Positions 33,882-44,040 of a stretch of 64,000 nt of DNA are shown here, piece after piece. Source of the DNA: Shewanella sp. Isolate13 (GTDB lineage Bacteria > Pseudomonadota > Gammaproteobacteria > Enterobacterales > Shewanellaceae); assembly GCF_022398325.1 (NCBI RefSeq), contig NZ_JAKEVD010000025.1, forward strand, positions 1-64,000, read 5' to 3'. The position numbers and the translations under genes were made by a program. Below the pieces are notes generated by a model, which was not told the origin of the DNA, searched no databases, and was given only the letters and a program-made list of their open reading frames with translations. Numbering within the stretch: position 1 is the first letter of the stretch; each line of letters begins with the position of its first letter.

Positions 33882-34155
33882 GGTTCTAGGGCGCTGCGCT
33901 TCGAGAACGGGCTTCGCCCTGCTAGGAAAATCAAAAGCATGACGGACTAAAGCCCGACCTACGAAACAAGACCGCTTTTCCGTCTGAGCTTTATCGTCTT
34001 AGATCTTCCTAGCACCTAGCACCTTTCTTTGCCTTTCCGTGAGCGCAGCGTTCTGTAGTGACGCAGTCACGTTTGCTAGGCCACAGGCCGTTCGGCTCTT
34101 TTAAAACCGTCTTCGCTTTTACAGCCCTAGCTCTTCCTAGAACCTAGTACCTTCT
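33882..34155. repeat. Dispersed repeat, copy C
   Basis: It starts GGTTCTAGGGCGC and ends CCTAGAACCTAGTACCTT, giving inverted tips. It is nearly identical to copy B over long stretches, and to copy A in the middle (CGAAACAAGACCGCTTTTCC). Confidence 0.85.
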
Positions 34156-34288
34156 ATAAAAGCTAACACCTTATTTGAACTTGCCCCATTGACCTAGGGG
34201 TATAGATCACACTAATCTAAACAGCCGTTTGATTATTAAGTAAGCATGACAATCCAAATAATAACTAAATCAGCTAAAAGGTATTTCA

Positions 34289-35887
34289 ATGGCATACGAC
34301 TCAGACACTAGGCTCGACCTATCCCGTTACGCTTCTCTTATCGATCTGATCGAACTTGCCAGCGCCCGCTATGGCGATAAAGCGGCATATTCGTGCCTAG
34401 GTAAAGAAACCAGCTTCAACGAAATCAATCGCTATTCGCGTCAGTTTGCAGCTTACCTACAACAAGAAACAAATCTGGTGCAAGGCGATAGAATTGCCAT
34501 TCAGCTACCCAATATTACTCAATTTGTTATTGCTGCTTACGGTGCAATAAAAGCGGGAATGGTGTTGGTCAACACCAATCCACTCTATACCCAACGTGAG
34601 CTTATTCATCAATTTAACGACTCTGGTGCAAAAGCCTTGGTGGTGCTATCTGATCTGCTACCAACATTAACTGAGGTGGTAGCGAGTACGGGAATTGAAA
34701 CCGTGATATCCACCCATGCGATGGACTTAATTGCCCCGCAGCCACAACCTGAAGTGCCGTTCGCAACCGTACCTTTTTGTGACGTACTGGCAAAGGGTGA
34801 ACAGCTTACCTACGCGCCAGTGATCAGTGTACTTGGACAAATTGCAGCATTACAGTACACAGGCGGCACAACGGGTCTTTCAAAAGGCGCCATGCTCACC
34901 CACGGTAATTTAATCGCCAATGCTATGCAGATTAAGTCCCGTTTAGGTAGCCGCATTATCGAGGGGGAAGAGATTTTCGTTGCGCCCTTACCCGTCTACC
35001 ATATCTATGCCTTTATGGTGAACTTGGTACTTTACTATGAGCGTGGCGGCTGTTCGGTTTTAATCCCGAATCCCAGAGATATTTCAGGACTTATTTCGAC
35101 CCTATCAAAGTATCCATTTACTGGCTTTGCGGGGCTCAATACCTTATTTGTTGGCCTATGCCATCAACCTGAATTTAAAGCGCTGGATTTTAGCCACCTT
35201 AAAGTGACTATTTCTGGCGGCACTGCACTTACACAAGCTGCAGCATCGATATGGCAACAAACCACAGGTTGTACTATCTCTGAAGGCTATGGTTTATCAG
35301 AAACCTCACCTGTGGTATCGCTTAACTCTCCGGGACTTGAACAACTTGGCACCATAGGCAAGCCAGTTATCGCGACCCAAGTAAAAATCTTAGATATGGA
35401 CGATAATGAAGTGCCTATCGGTGAAACCGGTGAGCTTGCGGTATTTGGTCCACAGGTGATGCTAGGGTATTGGAACAATCAAGCTGAAACCGACAAGGTG
35501 ATGACCCGCGAGGGCTACTTTAAAACCGGCGATATTGCAGTGGCGACGGCAGATGGTTTCCATAAGATTGTCGATCGTAAGAAAGATATGATTATCGTCT
35601 CAGGCTTTAATGTCTACCCTAATGAAGTGGAAGATATTCTGTCTAACCATGAAGCGATATTGGAGTGTGCCGTGATTGGCATCAGTGATGACCACAGTGG
35701 TGAAGCGGTGAAAGCCGTAATCGTACTCAATGCTCCCCATGCCGACAAAGAACAAGCTAACACCCAGATAAAAGACTACTGCCGTAAACAACTGACCGCT
35801 TATAAAGTACCAAAGTTTATCGAGTTTGTTGACGCCTTGCCTAAGTCGACCGTAGGCAAGATTTTAAGGCGCGAGCTACGTAAGTAA
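34289..35887 (+). CDS. Long-chain acyl-CoA ligase family protein
   Basis: This is a 532-residue adenylate-forming enzyme. The AMP-binding motif YTGGTTGLSKGAML lies near residue 190. SEGYGLSE is at about 330 and the hinge and C-terminal motif DRKKDMIIVSGFNVYPNEVE at about 430. The final PKSTVGKILRRELRK carries the catalytic lysine. It most resembles FadD-type long-chain fatty acid CoA ligases. It is shorter than E. coli FadD (561), and other acyl substrates cannot be excluded. Confidence 0.9.
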   Translation: MAYDSDTRLDLSRYASLIDLIELASARYGDKAAYSCLGKETSFNEINRYSRQFAAYLQQETNLVQGDRIAIQLPNITQFVIAAYGAIKAGMVLVNTNPLYTQRELIHQFNDSGAKALVVLSDLLPTLTEVVASTGIETVISTHAMDLIAPQPQPEVPFATVPFCDVLAKGEQLTYAPVISVLGQIAALQYTGGTTGLSKGAMLTHGNLIANAMQIKSRLGSRIIEGEEIFVAPLPVYHIYAFMVNLVLYYERGGCSVLIPNPRDISGLISTLSKYPFTGFAGLNTLFVGLCHQPEFKALDFSHLKVTISGGTALTQAAASIWQQTTGCTISEGYGLSETSPVVSLNSPGLEQLGTIGKPVIATQVKILDMDDNEVPIGETGELAVFGPQVMLGYWNNQAETDKVMTREGYFKTGDIAVATADGFHKIVDRKKDMIIVSGFNVYPNEVEDILSNHEAILECAVIGISDDHSGEAVKAVIVLNAPHADKEQANTQIKDYCRKQLTAYKVPKFIEFVDALPKSTVGKILRRELRK

Positions 35888-35921
35888 CTCAATAAATAAC
35901 AGTTACACCCGTAACTCGAAA

Positions 35922-35950
35922 CAAATAAGGAGCCTAAGGCTCCTTATTTG
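35922..35950. terminator. Bidirectional terminator between the acyl-CoA ligase and blc
   Basis: The stem CAAATAAGGAGCC / GGCTCCTTATTTG has loop TAA. Confidence 0.88.
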
Positions 35951-35956
35951 TTTATG

Positions 35957-36469
35957 TTAGCTTTGCTTTACCCAAATAATTTGTTCAGTGGCAAAACCTA
36001 GGCTTTTAGCTTGCTCAATAAATTGCTGCTTAAGCGCATCGTCAACCTCTGGACTGCGCGATAAGAACCACAAGTAGTCACGGTTATAGCTGGTGATAAA
36101 GGCGTATTGATAACCCTCTTTATCAAGCTCATACACCACATAGGCACCATAAAAAGGCCCAAAGAATGACACTTTCAAATGACCTATATCAGGGCTATCT
36201 ACAAAGTACGCCTTACCTTCTGCTTCATCCCATGCTTGTTCACTTTCGGAGAAACCACGATTGATGACCTTCACGCCGCCATCATCTCGCATCGAATAAG
36301 TGGCAGTGACTTGGTTTAATCCGCGCTCAAAACTATGATCGAGGCGAGCAATCTCATACCAAGTCCCAAGGTAACGTGGCAGCTCAAATTGTTTTACTGG
36401 CTCAATGCCCGTGGGCAAACTGGTGCAGGCCGATAAAAACAGTAGACTCATCACAAGTAAAAAACGCAT
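35957..36469 (-). CDS. blc: Outer-membrane lipocalin
   Basis: This 170-residue lipoprotein has signal MRFLLVMSLLFLSAC, with C15 as the lipid site. GTWYEIARLDHSFERG is the lipocalin GxW motif. YAFITSYNRDYLWFLSRSP near residue 130 is the second conserved region, typical of bacterial lipocalin Blc. It probably binds lysophospholipids or fatty acids at the outer membrane. The neighbouring acyl-CoA ligase is convergent, so a shared task is possible but unproven. Confidence 0.92.
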   Translation of the reverse strand: MRFLLVMSLLFLSACTSLPTGIEPVKQFELPRYLGTWYEIARLDHSFERGLNQVTATYSMRDDGGVKVINRGFSESEQAWDEAEGKAYFVDSPDIGHLKVSFFGPFYGAYVVYELDKEGYQYAFITSYNRDYLWFLSRSPEVDDALKQQFIEQAKSLGFATEQIIWVKQS

Positions 36470-36596
36470 AGGGGTCCCTCTTTATCGTTATCAATCTAGG
36501 CCACCTATAATGCTAGTGCAGAACGTATAACAAAAACACTGGCAACCTTCTTTAAAACAACTCATTGAAACTATACGTTTAGACAAGCGCTTTAGT

Positions 36597-38558
36597 TCAC
36601 TCTTGAAGCTGCCCTTCATCCGTTAACAACTGCAAGCTAGCAAACTCACGATACAGCTCGCTGCTTTGCATTAACTCACCATGAGTACCACTGCCAACGA
36701 TTTGGCCTTTATCTAGCACTAAGATGCGGTCAGCATTGATGACCGTTGCTAGTCTGTGGGCAATAATTAACGTGGTTTTGCCTGTCATTAAACTATCCAA
36801 TGCCTGCTTAACCTTGTGCTCACTCACCGCATCGAGTGCGCTGGTTGCCTCATCGAGCAGCAGAATCGGCCTGTCGGCAAGTATTGCCCGTGCTATGGCA
36901 ATTCGTTGCTTCTGTCCACCCGATAGACGCACGCCGCGCTCGCCTAAGTAGGTCTGATAACCATCGGGAAATTCACGAATAAACTCATCAGCTTTTGCGG
37001 CAATACAAGCCTGCTTTACCGCTTCTTCGCTAGCATCGATACGGCCATAGCGCACATTTTCAAGCACGCTAGTGGCAAATATCACCGACTCTTGCGGTAC
37101 TAGCGCGTATTGCTGACGTAAGGTCTGCGGACTGAGTTTAGCAATATCGACACCATCGAGTTCGATTGAGCCACTATTGAGCACGTAGAAGCGTTGCAAC
37201 AGTTCGAACAGGGTGCTCTTGCCCGCACCGCTGGCGCCCACTAAGGCTACACGTTCGCCTGGGGTGATATGAATATTGAGGCCGCGAATGACTTCACCTT
37301 CATCGCGGCTCTCTACACGCTCAAGGCTGTCATCTATGGGCTCAGGGCTGTTTATTTGCTCAAAGCTGTTTTCAAGCTCAAGGCTGTTCGCACCTGCGCC
37401 ATCAGGCTCGGTGCGATGATCACTCATGTTGCTATAGCTAAAACGCACTTGTTTTAATTCAAGCTCACCCCGTACTGGGGCCCGTAAGGTATCTGGGTTA
37501 ACCACTACCGGAATGTCGATGGGTGTTTCAATCAGCTCGATTAAACGCTCACTAGCCCCAGCAGCACGTTGGATCTCACCAATCACTTCACTGATGGTTG
37601 CCACCGAGCCTGCTACCATCACCGCATAAAACATAAAGGCTGATAGCTCACCGGCAGATATTGCGCCGCTCATCACATCGTGTGCGCCAACCCAAGTCAC
37701 TAACGCAATAGCCAAAATGCTTAAAAACATCACCAAAGAGATCAATATCGAGCGATATTTAATTCGCCCTTTGGCGGCGTCCATCACCGCTTCGACACGA
37801 TGACTAAACAGCTCTCTGTCTTTATCTTCATGGGAGTAGGCTTGTACTGTGTGGATCTCGTGCAGAGTCTCATCGACATAGGCTCCTAGGTCCCCCACTT
37901 TATCTTGGCTTTTTCGCGATAGATCACGCACCTTACGGCCAAAGAAGAAAATAGGACCTAGCACCATAGGCACTGCCAGCAAGACTAAGCCGGTCATTTT
38001 AATACTGGTGATGGTCATCATCACGATGCCACCAATCACAGTCACACTGGCTCTTAGCATCATCGACAGGCTTGAACCAACCACTGACTGCAGCAAGGTC
38101 GAGTCAGCTGTAAAACGGGAGATCACTTCGCCGGTTCTAAGCTTGGCGTAGAAGCCTGGTGAAAGCTTAAGCAGGTGGTCATACACCTTTAAGCGGATAT
38201 CGGCGCTCACTCGTTCACCGAGCCAAGTCATCAAGTAAAAGCGACAAAAGATCGCCGAGCTACTGAGTGCGGTAATAGCTATCACCAGCAAGATAATTTC
38301 ATTTAAGCGTGAGCCGTTATCTTTTAAAAAGCCCTCATCAACCATCAGGCGCACACCTTGCCCCAAGGACAACCAAGCCAGTGAGCCAATAAACAGGAAG
38401 ATTATCGCTGCAACCACTTTTGCGCGATAGGGCTTTAAGAAAGCACCAATCCAGGGCAGTACTGAGCCCTTACTGGCACTTGCCACCGTTGGCTTAGCCG
38501 TTGTGCCATTGGAAACTGAAGCAGCGTTTTGATTCAATGCAATATCCCTAGCCTTCAA
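36597..38558 (-). CDS. ABC exporter with fused membrane and ATPase domains
   Basis: This 653-residue half-transporter has six membrane helices (about 35-330). It also has a nucleotide-binding domain with Walker A GASGAGKST (about 443-451), signature LSGGQKQR and Walker B ILLLDEATSALD. It is of the MsbA/LmrA type; the substrate is unknown. A low-complexity insert of about 40 residues, SLELENSF onward, separates the FSYSNM A-loop (about 372) from Walker A and is encoded by degenerate DNA repeats (37320-37388). The first possible codon is TTG 38558. A TTG at 38537 with AGGG upstream could be the true start. Confidence 0.9.
   Translation of the reverse strand: MKARDIALNQNAASVSNGTTAKPTVASASKGSVLPWIGAFLKPYRAKVVAAIIFLFIGSLAWLSLGQGVRLMVDEGFLKDNGSRLNEIILLVIAITALSSSAIFCRFYLMTWLGERVSADIRLKVYDHLLKLSPGFYAKLRTGEVISRFTADSTLLQSVVGSSLSMMLRASVTVIGGIVMMTITSIKMTGLVLLAVPMVLGPIFFFGRKVRDLSRKSQDKVGDLGAYVDETLHEIHTVQAYSHEDKDRELFSHRVEAVMDAAKGRIKYRSILISLVMFLSILAIALVTWVGAHDVMSGAISAGELSAFMFYAVMVAGSVATISEVIGEIQRAAGASERLIELIETPIDIPVVVNPDTLRAPVRGELELKQVRFSYSNMSDHRTEPDGAGANSLELENSFEQINSPEPIDDSLERVESRDEGEVIRGLNIHITPGERVALVGASGAGKSTLFELLQRFYVLNSGSIELDGVDIAKLSPQTLRQQYALVPQESVIFATSVLENVRYGRIDASEEAVKQACIAAKADEFIREFPDGYQTYLGERGVRLSGGQKQRIAIARAILADRPILLLDEATSALDAVSEHKVKQALDSLMTGKTTLIIAHRLATVINADRILVLDKGQIVGSGTHGELMQSSELYREFASLQLLTDEGQLQE
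37320..37388. repeat. Degenerate 18-20-bp repeats inside the ABC exporter gene
   Basis: CTCAAGGCTGT, CTCAGGGCTGT, CTCAAAGCTGT and CTCAAGGCTGT recur about every 19 bp. They encode the repeated (N/D)S-x-E pattern of the linker. Confidence 0.75.
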
Positions 38559-38769
38559 TCAGGTTTATATGAAAACAGCTGCAGAATAACAAACCCCACC
38601 CTCAGGCTGATAGTGTTTAGCAAAACTTTATACCATCAAATAACCTCAAAGCCCGTCCAGTTGCTCACTCTTGTGCAAAAGTGCCAACTTCACCTCAGCT
38701 AGTGCACTGCACATCTCGCTATAGAGCTGATATAGTGCGTCTATTCGTTAGCTAAGCATTCACTCTTCT

Positions 38770-39150
38770 ATGGCAGCACCAAGCTCAAAACAGGCTCAAT
38801 CAAAAGCATCAGTCTCAAAAACATCGGCAGCAAAACAGTCTATTTCTAACGAAACCAAAGCTGAAGCCATGAAAGTGGCGAAGGCCACCCAAAAGCCGGG
38901 ACAAACCAAAGAGCAAACAAAACTGATTGCCCAAGGGATTGAAAAAGGCATTGCAGAATATAAGAAGCTTCAAAAAGGTAAGGCAAGAGAGCGAGATAAA
39001 GCCCGTAAACAAGAAGTTAAAGCTAAGGCTCGTGAAACCAGTGAACAGGACCATAGCAATATAGAGGATCGTGCCTCAAGCCCATACTTACCTTGGGGGC
39101 TACTCACCCTCAGTTGGATCGGATTTATCACCTACCTAGTATTGAGCTAA
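38770..39150 (+). CDS. DUF2956 family protein
   Basis: This 126-residue protein is rich in Lys, Ala and Gln. The central KVAKATQKPGQTKEQTKLIA (about 36-57) and the following IEKGIAEYKKLQK are the family core. A helix at about 104-125 near the C-terminus anchors it in the membrane. The first 25 residues are a Ser/Ala/Lys repeat-like extension. Its function is unknown. The gene is single. Confidence 0.82.
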   Translation: MAAPSSKQAQSKASVSKTSAAKQSISNETKAEAMKVAKATQKPGQTKEQTKLIAQGIEKGIAEYKKLQKGKARERDKARKQEVKAKARETSEQDHSNIEDRASSPYLPWGLLTLSWIGFITYLVLS

Positions 39151-39305
39151 TAGCTTTCCCACTCTGCACGGCCTCTAATAACTGCACTAATGGCTCACTA
39201 TTAGTGCAAATCCTTTCTAAGTAAGATTGTTTAGCATCTCCTTACAAGTCATTGTTTCGCTATTCCTAAACTCAACTGTATTACTAGATAAACCCGTTGG
39301 GAAAT

Positions 39306-39345
39306 CTATTCATAATTTGTCATAACTTGTCTTATCTTATTCATT
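39306..39345 (+). promoter_or_regulatory. Four tandem tor-box-like decamers upstream of torE
   Basis: Four 10-bp units stand head to tail: CTATTCATAA, TTTGTCATAA, then units at 39326-39335 (CTTGTCTTAT) and 39336-39345 (CTTATTCATT). The first agrees with the E. coli TorR box CTGTTCATAT at 8 of 10 positions. A TATACT -10 element follows at 39377-39382, placing the boxes at about -83 to -44, suited to activation by TorR. Confidence 0.7.
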
Positions 39346-39422
39346 GATCCCTCCATCACTATTCACATTCTCTATCTATACTTAGCCTATCAAAAAATAT
39401 GGATTAGCTGGAGCACACGGTC

Positions 39423-39593
39423 ATGACTGAGCAATCTACCCCAAAAAAACACGTTACTAATAAGAAAGATGAGGTAAAAGCACTGTGCTTTATCATCTTC
39501 ATTCTATTCCCAGTGCTGAGTGCCACCTTCCTTAGCGCATACGGATTGTTTACTTGGATCTCGCTAACGCTTACTGGCGTTCCATCTCACTAA
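39423..39593 (+). CDS. torE: TorE/NapE-family small membrane protein
   Basis: This 56-residue protein starts MTEQSTPKKH and has one membrane helix (about residues 20-42, LCFIIFILFPVLSATF). It matches the TorE/NapE family found at the head of Shewanella torECAD operons. Its role is unclear. It is followed after 39 bp by torC. The gene is short but firmly placed by context. Confidence 0.85.
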   Translation: MTEQSTPKKHVTNKKDEVKALCFIIFILFPVLSATFLSAYGLFTWISLTLTGVPSH

Positions 39594-39632
39594 TATCAAC
39601 AACTTATTCAAATTTATTAAGAGGATGCCGTT

Positions 39633-40811
39633 ATGAGATGGTTACTTAACATCTGGCGTACACTAACTAAACCCGCTAAATACCTAACTCTAGGTGCAAT
39701 TAGCCTTTCCGCTTTCTTAATGGGCATTATCTTCTGGGGAGGCTTCCATACAGCCCTTGAAGCAACCAATACCGAAGAGTTCTGTATTAGCTGTCATGGT
39801 ATGGAAAGCATGCCATATCAAGAGCTACAACAAACAGTGCATTTTTCTAACCACTCAGGTGTACGTGCGACATGCCCAGACTGTCACGTTCCACACGCAT
39901 TTGGTCCTAAAATGGCACGTAAGCTAGAAGCATCTCACGATGTGTATGGCTGGTTATTTAATACCATCAACACTCCTGAGAAGTACGAAGCCAAACGTCT
40001 TGAAATGGCAAGCCGTGAGTGGAAACGTTTCGACCAAAACAAATCTTTGGCTTGTAAAAACTGTCATGACTACAAGTCAATGAAGTGGGACAGCATGTCT
40101 AAGCTTGCACAAAAGCAGATGAAGCGTGCAGCAGAAACAGACCAAAGCTGTATCGATTGCCACAAAGGTATTGCTCACAAACTACCAGATATGGGCACCG
40201 CTCGCGCGCCTGAGTTGATTGCTGAAGTCGGTAGCGGTGTAAGCGGGCTACAAGTGGGTCAAACTTACTTTACCGCACTAACTAAGCCATTATTCTTCAA
40301 CGATAAAACTGACGTTGAAGCGGGTACGCTAAACATTGCAACTAAGGTTAAAATCTTAGAAGTGAAAGGTAAGCGCGCCAAGATTGGTATCGACGGCTGG
40401 AGAAAGAAAATCGGTGCAGGCCGCGTGATCTACTACGACTTTGGCTTAAACATCCTATCAGCTCAGCTAACTAAAGATGCAGCCCTTGAAGAGGGTGTAA
40501 TCAAGACATTCGAAGAGAAAGAAGATCCAATGACAGGCCTTAAGTGGCAACGCGTTGAAGCTGATATCTGGACTGATACAGATTACTTACTAACAGATCT
40601 ACAGCCACTATGGGACTACGCACGCAGTACCTACAACACTAGCTGTAGTGTCTGTCACACCCAGCCAGCCGAAGCGCATTTCGATGCCAACACCTGGCCA
40701 GGTATGTTCCAAGGCATGCTCGCATTCGTCAACATGGACCAAGATACCCAAGCATTGGTACAGAAGTATTTACAAGAGCATTCATCAACTTTCGATAAGT
40801 CAGCTCACTAA
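39633..40811 (+). CDS. torC: Pentahaem c-type cytochrome TorC
   Basis: This 392-residue membrane-anchored cytochrome passes electrons from the quinol pool to TorA. A single N-terminal helix (about 15-40) is uncleaved. Four CxxCH haem sites lie in the NapC-like half: CISCH (51-55), CPDCH (81-85), CKNCH and CIDCH. A fifth, CSVCH, lies in the C-terminal domain near residue 342. AGGATG lies upstream of the ATG. torE precedes it and torA follows 14 bp later. Confidence 0.97.
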   Translation: MRWLLNIWRTLTKPAKYLTLGAISLSAFLMGIIFWGGFHTALEATNTEEFCISCHGMESMPYQELQQTVHFSNHSGVRATCPDCHVPHAFGPKMARKLEASHDVYGWLFNTINTPEKYEAKRLEMASREWKRFDQNKSLACKNCHDYKSMKWDSMSKLAQKQMKRAAETDQSCIDCHKGIAHKLPDMGTARAPELIAEVGSGVSGLQVGQTYFTALTKPLFFNDKTDVEAGTLNIATKVKILEVKGKRAKIGIDGWRKKIGAGRVIYYDFGLNILSAQLTKDAALEEGVIKTFEEKEDPMTGLKWQRVEADIWTDTDYLLTDLQPLWDYARSTYNTSCSVCHTQPAEAHFDANTWPGMFQGMLAFVNMDQDTQALVQKYLQEHSSTFDKSAH

Positions 40812-40825
40812 TAGGACATAGCGTA

Positions 40826-43318
40826 ATGAACAGAAGAGACTTTCTAAAAGGCTTAGTAGGAACATCTTATGTCGTACTTAGCGGATCATCAGTACTTGCG
40901 CCACTTAATGCTCTAGCGGCATCAGGTGCAGACGCAAGTGACGGCTGGCTGACCACAGGTTCGCACTTCGGTGCGTTCAAGATGAAGCGTAAAAACGGGG
41001 TTATCTCTGAAGTTAAACCTTTCGATACCGATATGTATCCAACCGATATGATTAACGGTATTAAGGGCTTAGTTTACAACCCATCACGTGTACGTTACCC
41101 AATGGTACGCTTGGACTTTCTATTGAAAGGTCACCAGAGTGACACCACACAACGCGGTGACTTCCGCTTTGTACGTGTCACTTGGGATAAGGCACTTGGT
41201 TTGTTTAAAGACTCACTCGATCTTATTCAAACCAAATACGGCCCATCTGGATTACACGCAGGGCAAACAGGTTGGCGTGCAACGGGTCAGTTGCATTCAA
41301 GCACCAGCCATATGCAGCGCGCTGTAGGCATGCACGGTAACTTCGTTAAGAAAGTTGGCGATTACTCAACTGGTGCAGGGCAAACAATTTTGCCTTACAT
41401 CCTAGGTTCTACCGAAGTTTACGCTCAAGGTACCTCTTGGTCGTTAATTCTGGAACATTCTAAGACCATCATCTTATGGTCGAATGATCCCTATAAGAAC
41501 CTACAGGTCGGCTGGAATGCTGAAACGCACGAGTCTTATGCCTACCTTGCTCAATTGAAAGAGAAAGTGGCTAAAGGCGAGATCCGTGTAATCAGTATCG
41601 ACCCTGTGGTCACCAAGACTCAGCAATACCTAGGTTGTGAGCAACTTTACATTAATCCGCAAACCGACGTTGCGTTAATGCTAGGTATTGCCCATGAAAT
41701 GGTAGACAAGAACCTTCATGATAATGCCTTTATCGAAGGTTACAGCTTAGGCTTCGATAAGTTCTTACCTTATATACAAGGTCAAACTGACGGTGTTGAG
41801 AAAACACCGGAATGGGCATCTGAAATCTGCGGTGTTTCACCAGAAATTATCCGCGACCTTGCTAAGGTCATGACCAAAGGCCGTACCCAGATGTTGATGG
41901 GCTGGTGTGTTCAGCGTCAACAACATGGTGAGCAGCCATACTGGATGGCGGCGGTTCTAGCAACCATGATTGGTCAAATTGGTCTACCTGGCGGTGGTAT
42001 TAGCTATGGTCACCACTACTCAAGTATTGGTGTGCCATCTTCAGGTGCCGCGGCCCCTGGTGCGTTCCCACGTAACCTTGATGATGGTCAGAAACCTATT
42101 TTTGATAGCACTGATTTCAATGGTGCCAGCAGCACGATTCCTGTCGCCCGTTGGATTGACTCAATCCTAGAGCCAGGTAAGACCATCGATGCTAACGGTT
42201 CTAAGGTCACCTATCCAGACATTAAGATGATGGTGTTCTCAGGCAATAACCCTTGGAACCATCACCAAGACCGTAACCGCATGAAGAAAGCGTTCCACAA
42301 GCTTGAGTGCATCGTGTCGATTGATATGAACTGGACAGCGACTTGTCGCTTCTCTGATATCGTGTTGCCTGCGTGTACTACGTTTGAGCGTAATGATATC
42401 GACATCTATGGTGCTTATGCTAACCGTGGTTTGTTAGCGATGCAGAAGATGGTTGAGCCACTATATGAAAGTTTATCTGACTTCGAGATCTTTACTCGCT
42501 TCGCTGCACTGCTTGGCAAAGAAAAAGAGTACACTCGTGGTATGAACGAACGTGAATGGCTAGAGAAGCTTTACAACGATTGTAAGGCGGCTAACGCCGG
42601 TAAGTTCGAGATGCCATCGTTCGAGGAGTTCTGGAAAGAGGGTTATGTTTACTTTGGTGAAGGTAAGCCTTGGGTTCGTCATCAGGCATTTAGAGATGAC
42701 CCTGAGATTAACCCACTAGGTACACCATCTGGCTTGATTGAGATCTTCAGCCGTAAGATTGCTCACTACGGCTATGACGATTGCCCTGGCCACCCAACTT
42801 GGATGGAAAAAGCTGAGCGTAGCCATGGTGGACCAGGCTCTAAGAAGCACCCTATTTGGATGCAGTCTTGTCATCCAGACAAGCGCTTGCATTCACAAAT
42901 GTGTGAGTCAGAAGAGTTCCGTGAAACTTATACCGTTAATGGCCGTGAACCAGTGTACCTAAACCCTGAAGATGCTAAGCAACGCGGTATTAAATCGGGT
43001 GATGTGGTACGTGTGTTTAACGACCGTGGCCAGTTACTTGCAGGCGCAGTGGTTTCGGATAAATTCCCTAGAGGGGTTATCCGTATCCAAGAGGGTGCCT
43101 GGTATGGCCCAGTGGGTAAAGACGGCAGCAAAGAGGGCGGCGCAGAAATTGGTGCTATCTGTAGTTATGGTGATCCAAATACCTTAACGCTAGATATCGG
43201 TACTTCTAAGCTGGCACAAGCTTGTTCAGCCTATACCTGCCTTGTTGACTATGAAAAGTATCAGGGTAAAGTACCTGCAGTCAGTTCATTTAGCGGCCCG
43301 GTTGAGATAGCACTATGA
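40826..43318 (+). CDS. torA: Trimethylamine-N-oxide reductase TorA
   Basis: This 830-residue periplasmic molybdoenzyme reduces TMAO to trimethylamine in anaerobic respiration. The Tat signal NRRDFLKG (residues 2-9) is followed by a hydrophobic stretch and an AxA-like site near NALAAS. It belongs to the DMSO-reductase family with a bis-MGD cofactor. The molybdenum ligand is a serine, as in YSTGAG around residue 180. [12 protein letters not shown] and the final segments are typical of TorA. torD overlaps its end by 4 bp. Confidence 0.97.
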   Translation: MNRRDFLKGLVGTSYVVLSGSSVLAPLNALAASGADASDGWLTTGSHFGAFKMKRKNGVISEVKPFDTDMYPTDMINGIKGLVYNPSRVRYPMVRLDFLLKGHQSDTTQRGDFRFVRVTWDKALGLFKDSLDLIQTKYGPSGLHAGQTGWRATGQLHSSTSHMQRAVGMHGNFVKKVGDYSTGAGQTILPYILGSTEVYAQGTSWSLILEHSKTIILWSNDPYKNLQVGWNAETHESYAYLAQLKEKVAKGEIRVISIDPVVTKTQQYLGCEQLYINPQTDVALMLGIAHEMVDKNLHDNAFIEGYSLGFDKFLPYIQGQTDGVEKTPEWASEICGVSPEIIRDLAKVMTKGRTQMLMGWCVQRQQHGEQPYWMAAVLATMIGQIGLPGGGISYGHHYSSIGVPSSGAAAPGAFPRNLDDGQKPIFDSTDFNGASSTIPVARWIDSILEPGKTIDANGSKVTYPDIKMMVFSGNNPWNHHQDRNRMKKAFHKLECIVSIDMNWTATCRFSDIVLPACTTFERNDIDIYGAYANRGLLAMQKMVEPLYESLSDFEIFTRFAALLGKEKEYTRGMNEREWLEKLYNDCKAANAGKFEMPSFEEFWKEGYVYFGEGKPWVRHQAFRDDPEINPLGTPSGLIEIFSRKIAHYGYDDCPGHPTWMEKAERSHGGPGSKKHPIWMQSCHPDKRLHSQMCESEEFRETYTVNGREPVYLNPEDAKQRGIKSGDVVRVFNDRGQLLAGAVVSDKFPRGVIRIQEGAWYGPVGKDGSKEGGAEIGAICSYGDPNTLTLDIGTSKLAQACSAYTCLVDYEKYQGKVPAVSSFSGPVEIAL

Positions 43319-43980
43319 GTAGAGATGCTGTAGACACAGAGTCTGTAGAGGTTAACCCTGTTAATCAGGTTAGAAGCACTATTTATCAATTACTTTCGTC
43401 ACTATTTGCCAAAGAAATTGATAATAAAATACTGCACGATTTAACCAGCAAACAAGCCCAGCAGTTTTGGGCGCAGCTGGGTAGTGAAAGTGAGTTTAAA
43501 GCCGATGTCGATACCTTGGTAGCTGAGCTAGCTACGCTTAATACCGATAAGGCATTATTGGAGCTTGCCGCCGATTACTGCGGCCTGTTCTTGGTCGGCA
43601 CTAAATACAGTGCCTCACCCTATGCCAGCTTGTATCTTGATAACAAGTCTGCAGAGAAAGGTGATGAGCCGCTACTCTTTGGTGAACAGCATCAACAGAT
43701 GACGCAGTTTTTAAAGCAGAGTCAGCTGCAGGTACAGAGTGAGTTTCCAGAGCCTGCCGACCACCTAGCGGTGATCTTGGCCTATGTGGCTCACCTTTGT
43801 ACCCATAGCGATGAAGCCGAGCAATTAGGCTTTATCCAAGCTAATCTAGCCAACTGGTTACATAACTTTGTGGCTAAGGTAACCGAGGTCGATAATGGTA
43901 ACTTCTATCAGGCTTTGGCGAGATTAACCCACTCTTGGGTGAAGTCTGATGCCGAATGGTTAGCGTCAGAGTTAAGCTAA
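43315..43980 (+). CDS. torD: TorA-specific chaperone TorD
   Basis: This 221-residue helical cytoplasmic chaperone binds the TorA signal peptide and core before cofactor loading and export. The FGEQHQQM and [16 protein letters not shown] segments (about residues 122 and 143) include the family E-P-x-D-H motif. Its start overlaps torA (ATGA), giving translational coupling and matched amounts. A strong terminator follows. Confidence 0.96.
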   Translation: MSRDAVDTESVEVNPVNQVRSTIYQLLSSLFAKEIDNKILHDLTSKQAQQFWAQLGSESEFKADVDTLVAELATLNTDKALLELAADYCGLFLVGTKYSASPYASLYLDNKSAEKGDEPLLFGEQHQQMTQFLKQSQLQVQSEFPEPADHLAVILAYVAHLCTHSDEAEQLGFIQANLANWLHNFVAKVTEVDNGNFYQALARLTHSWVKSDAEWLASELS

Positions 43981-43996
43981 GTATTTATCGATTAAT

Positions 43997-44033
43997 GAAA
44001 AGGGTGATGAACTTACGTTCATCACCCTTTTTT
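43997..44033. terminator. Bidirectional terminator between torD and torS
   Basis: The stem AAAAGGGTGATGAAC / GTTCATCACCCTTTTT has a 5-nt loop and serves both strands. Confidence 0.93.
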
Positions 44034-44040
44034 ATACCTA

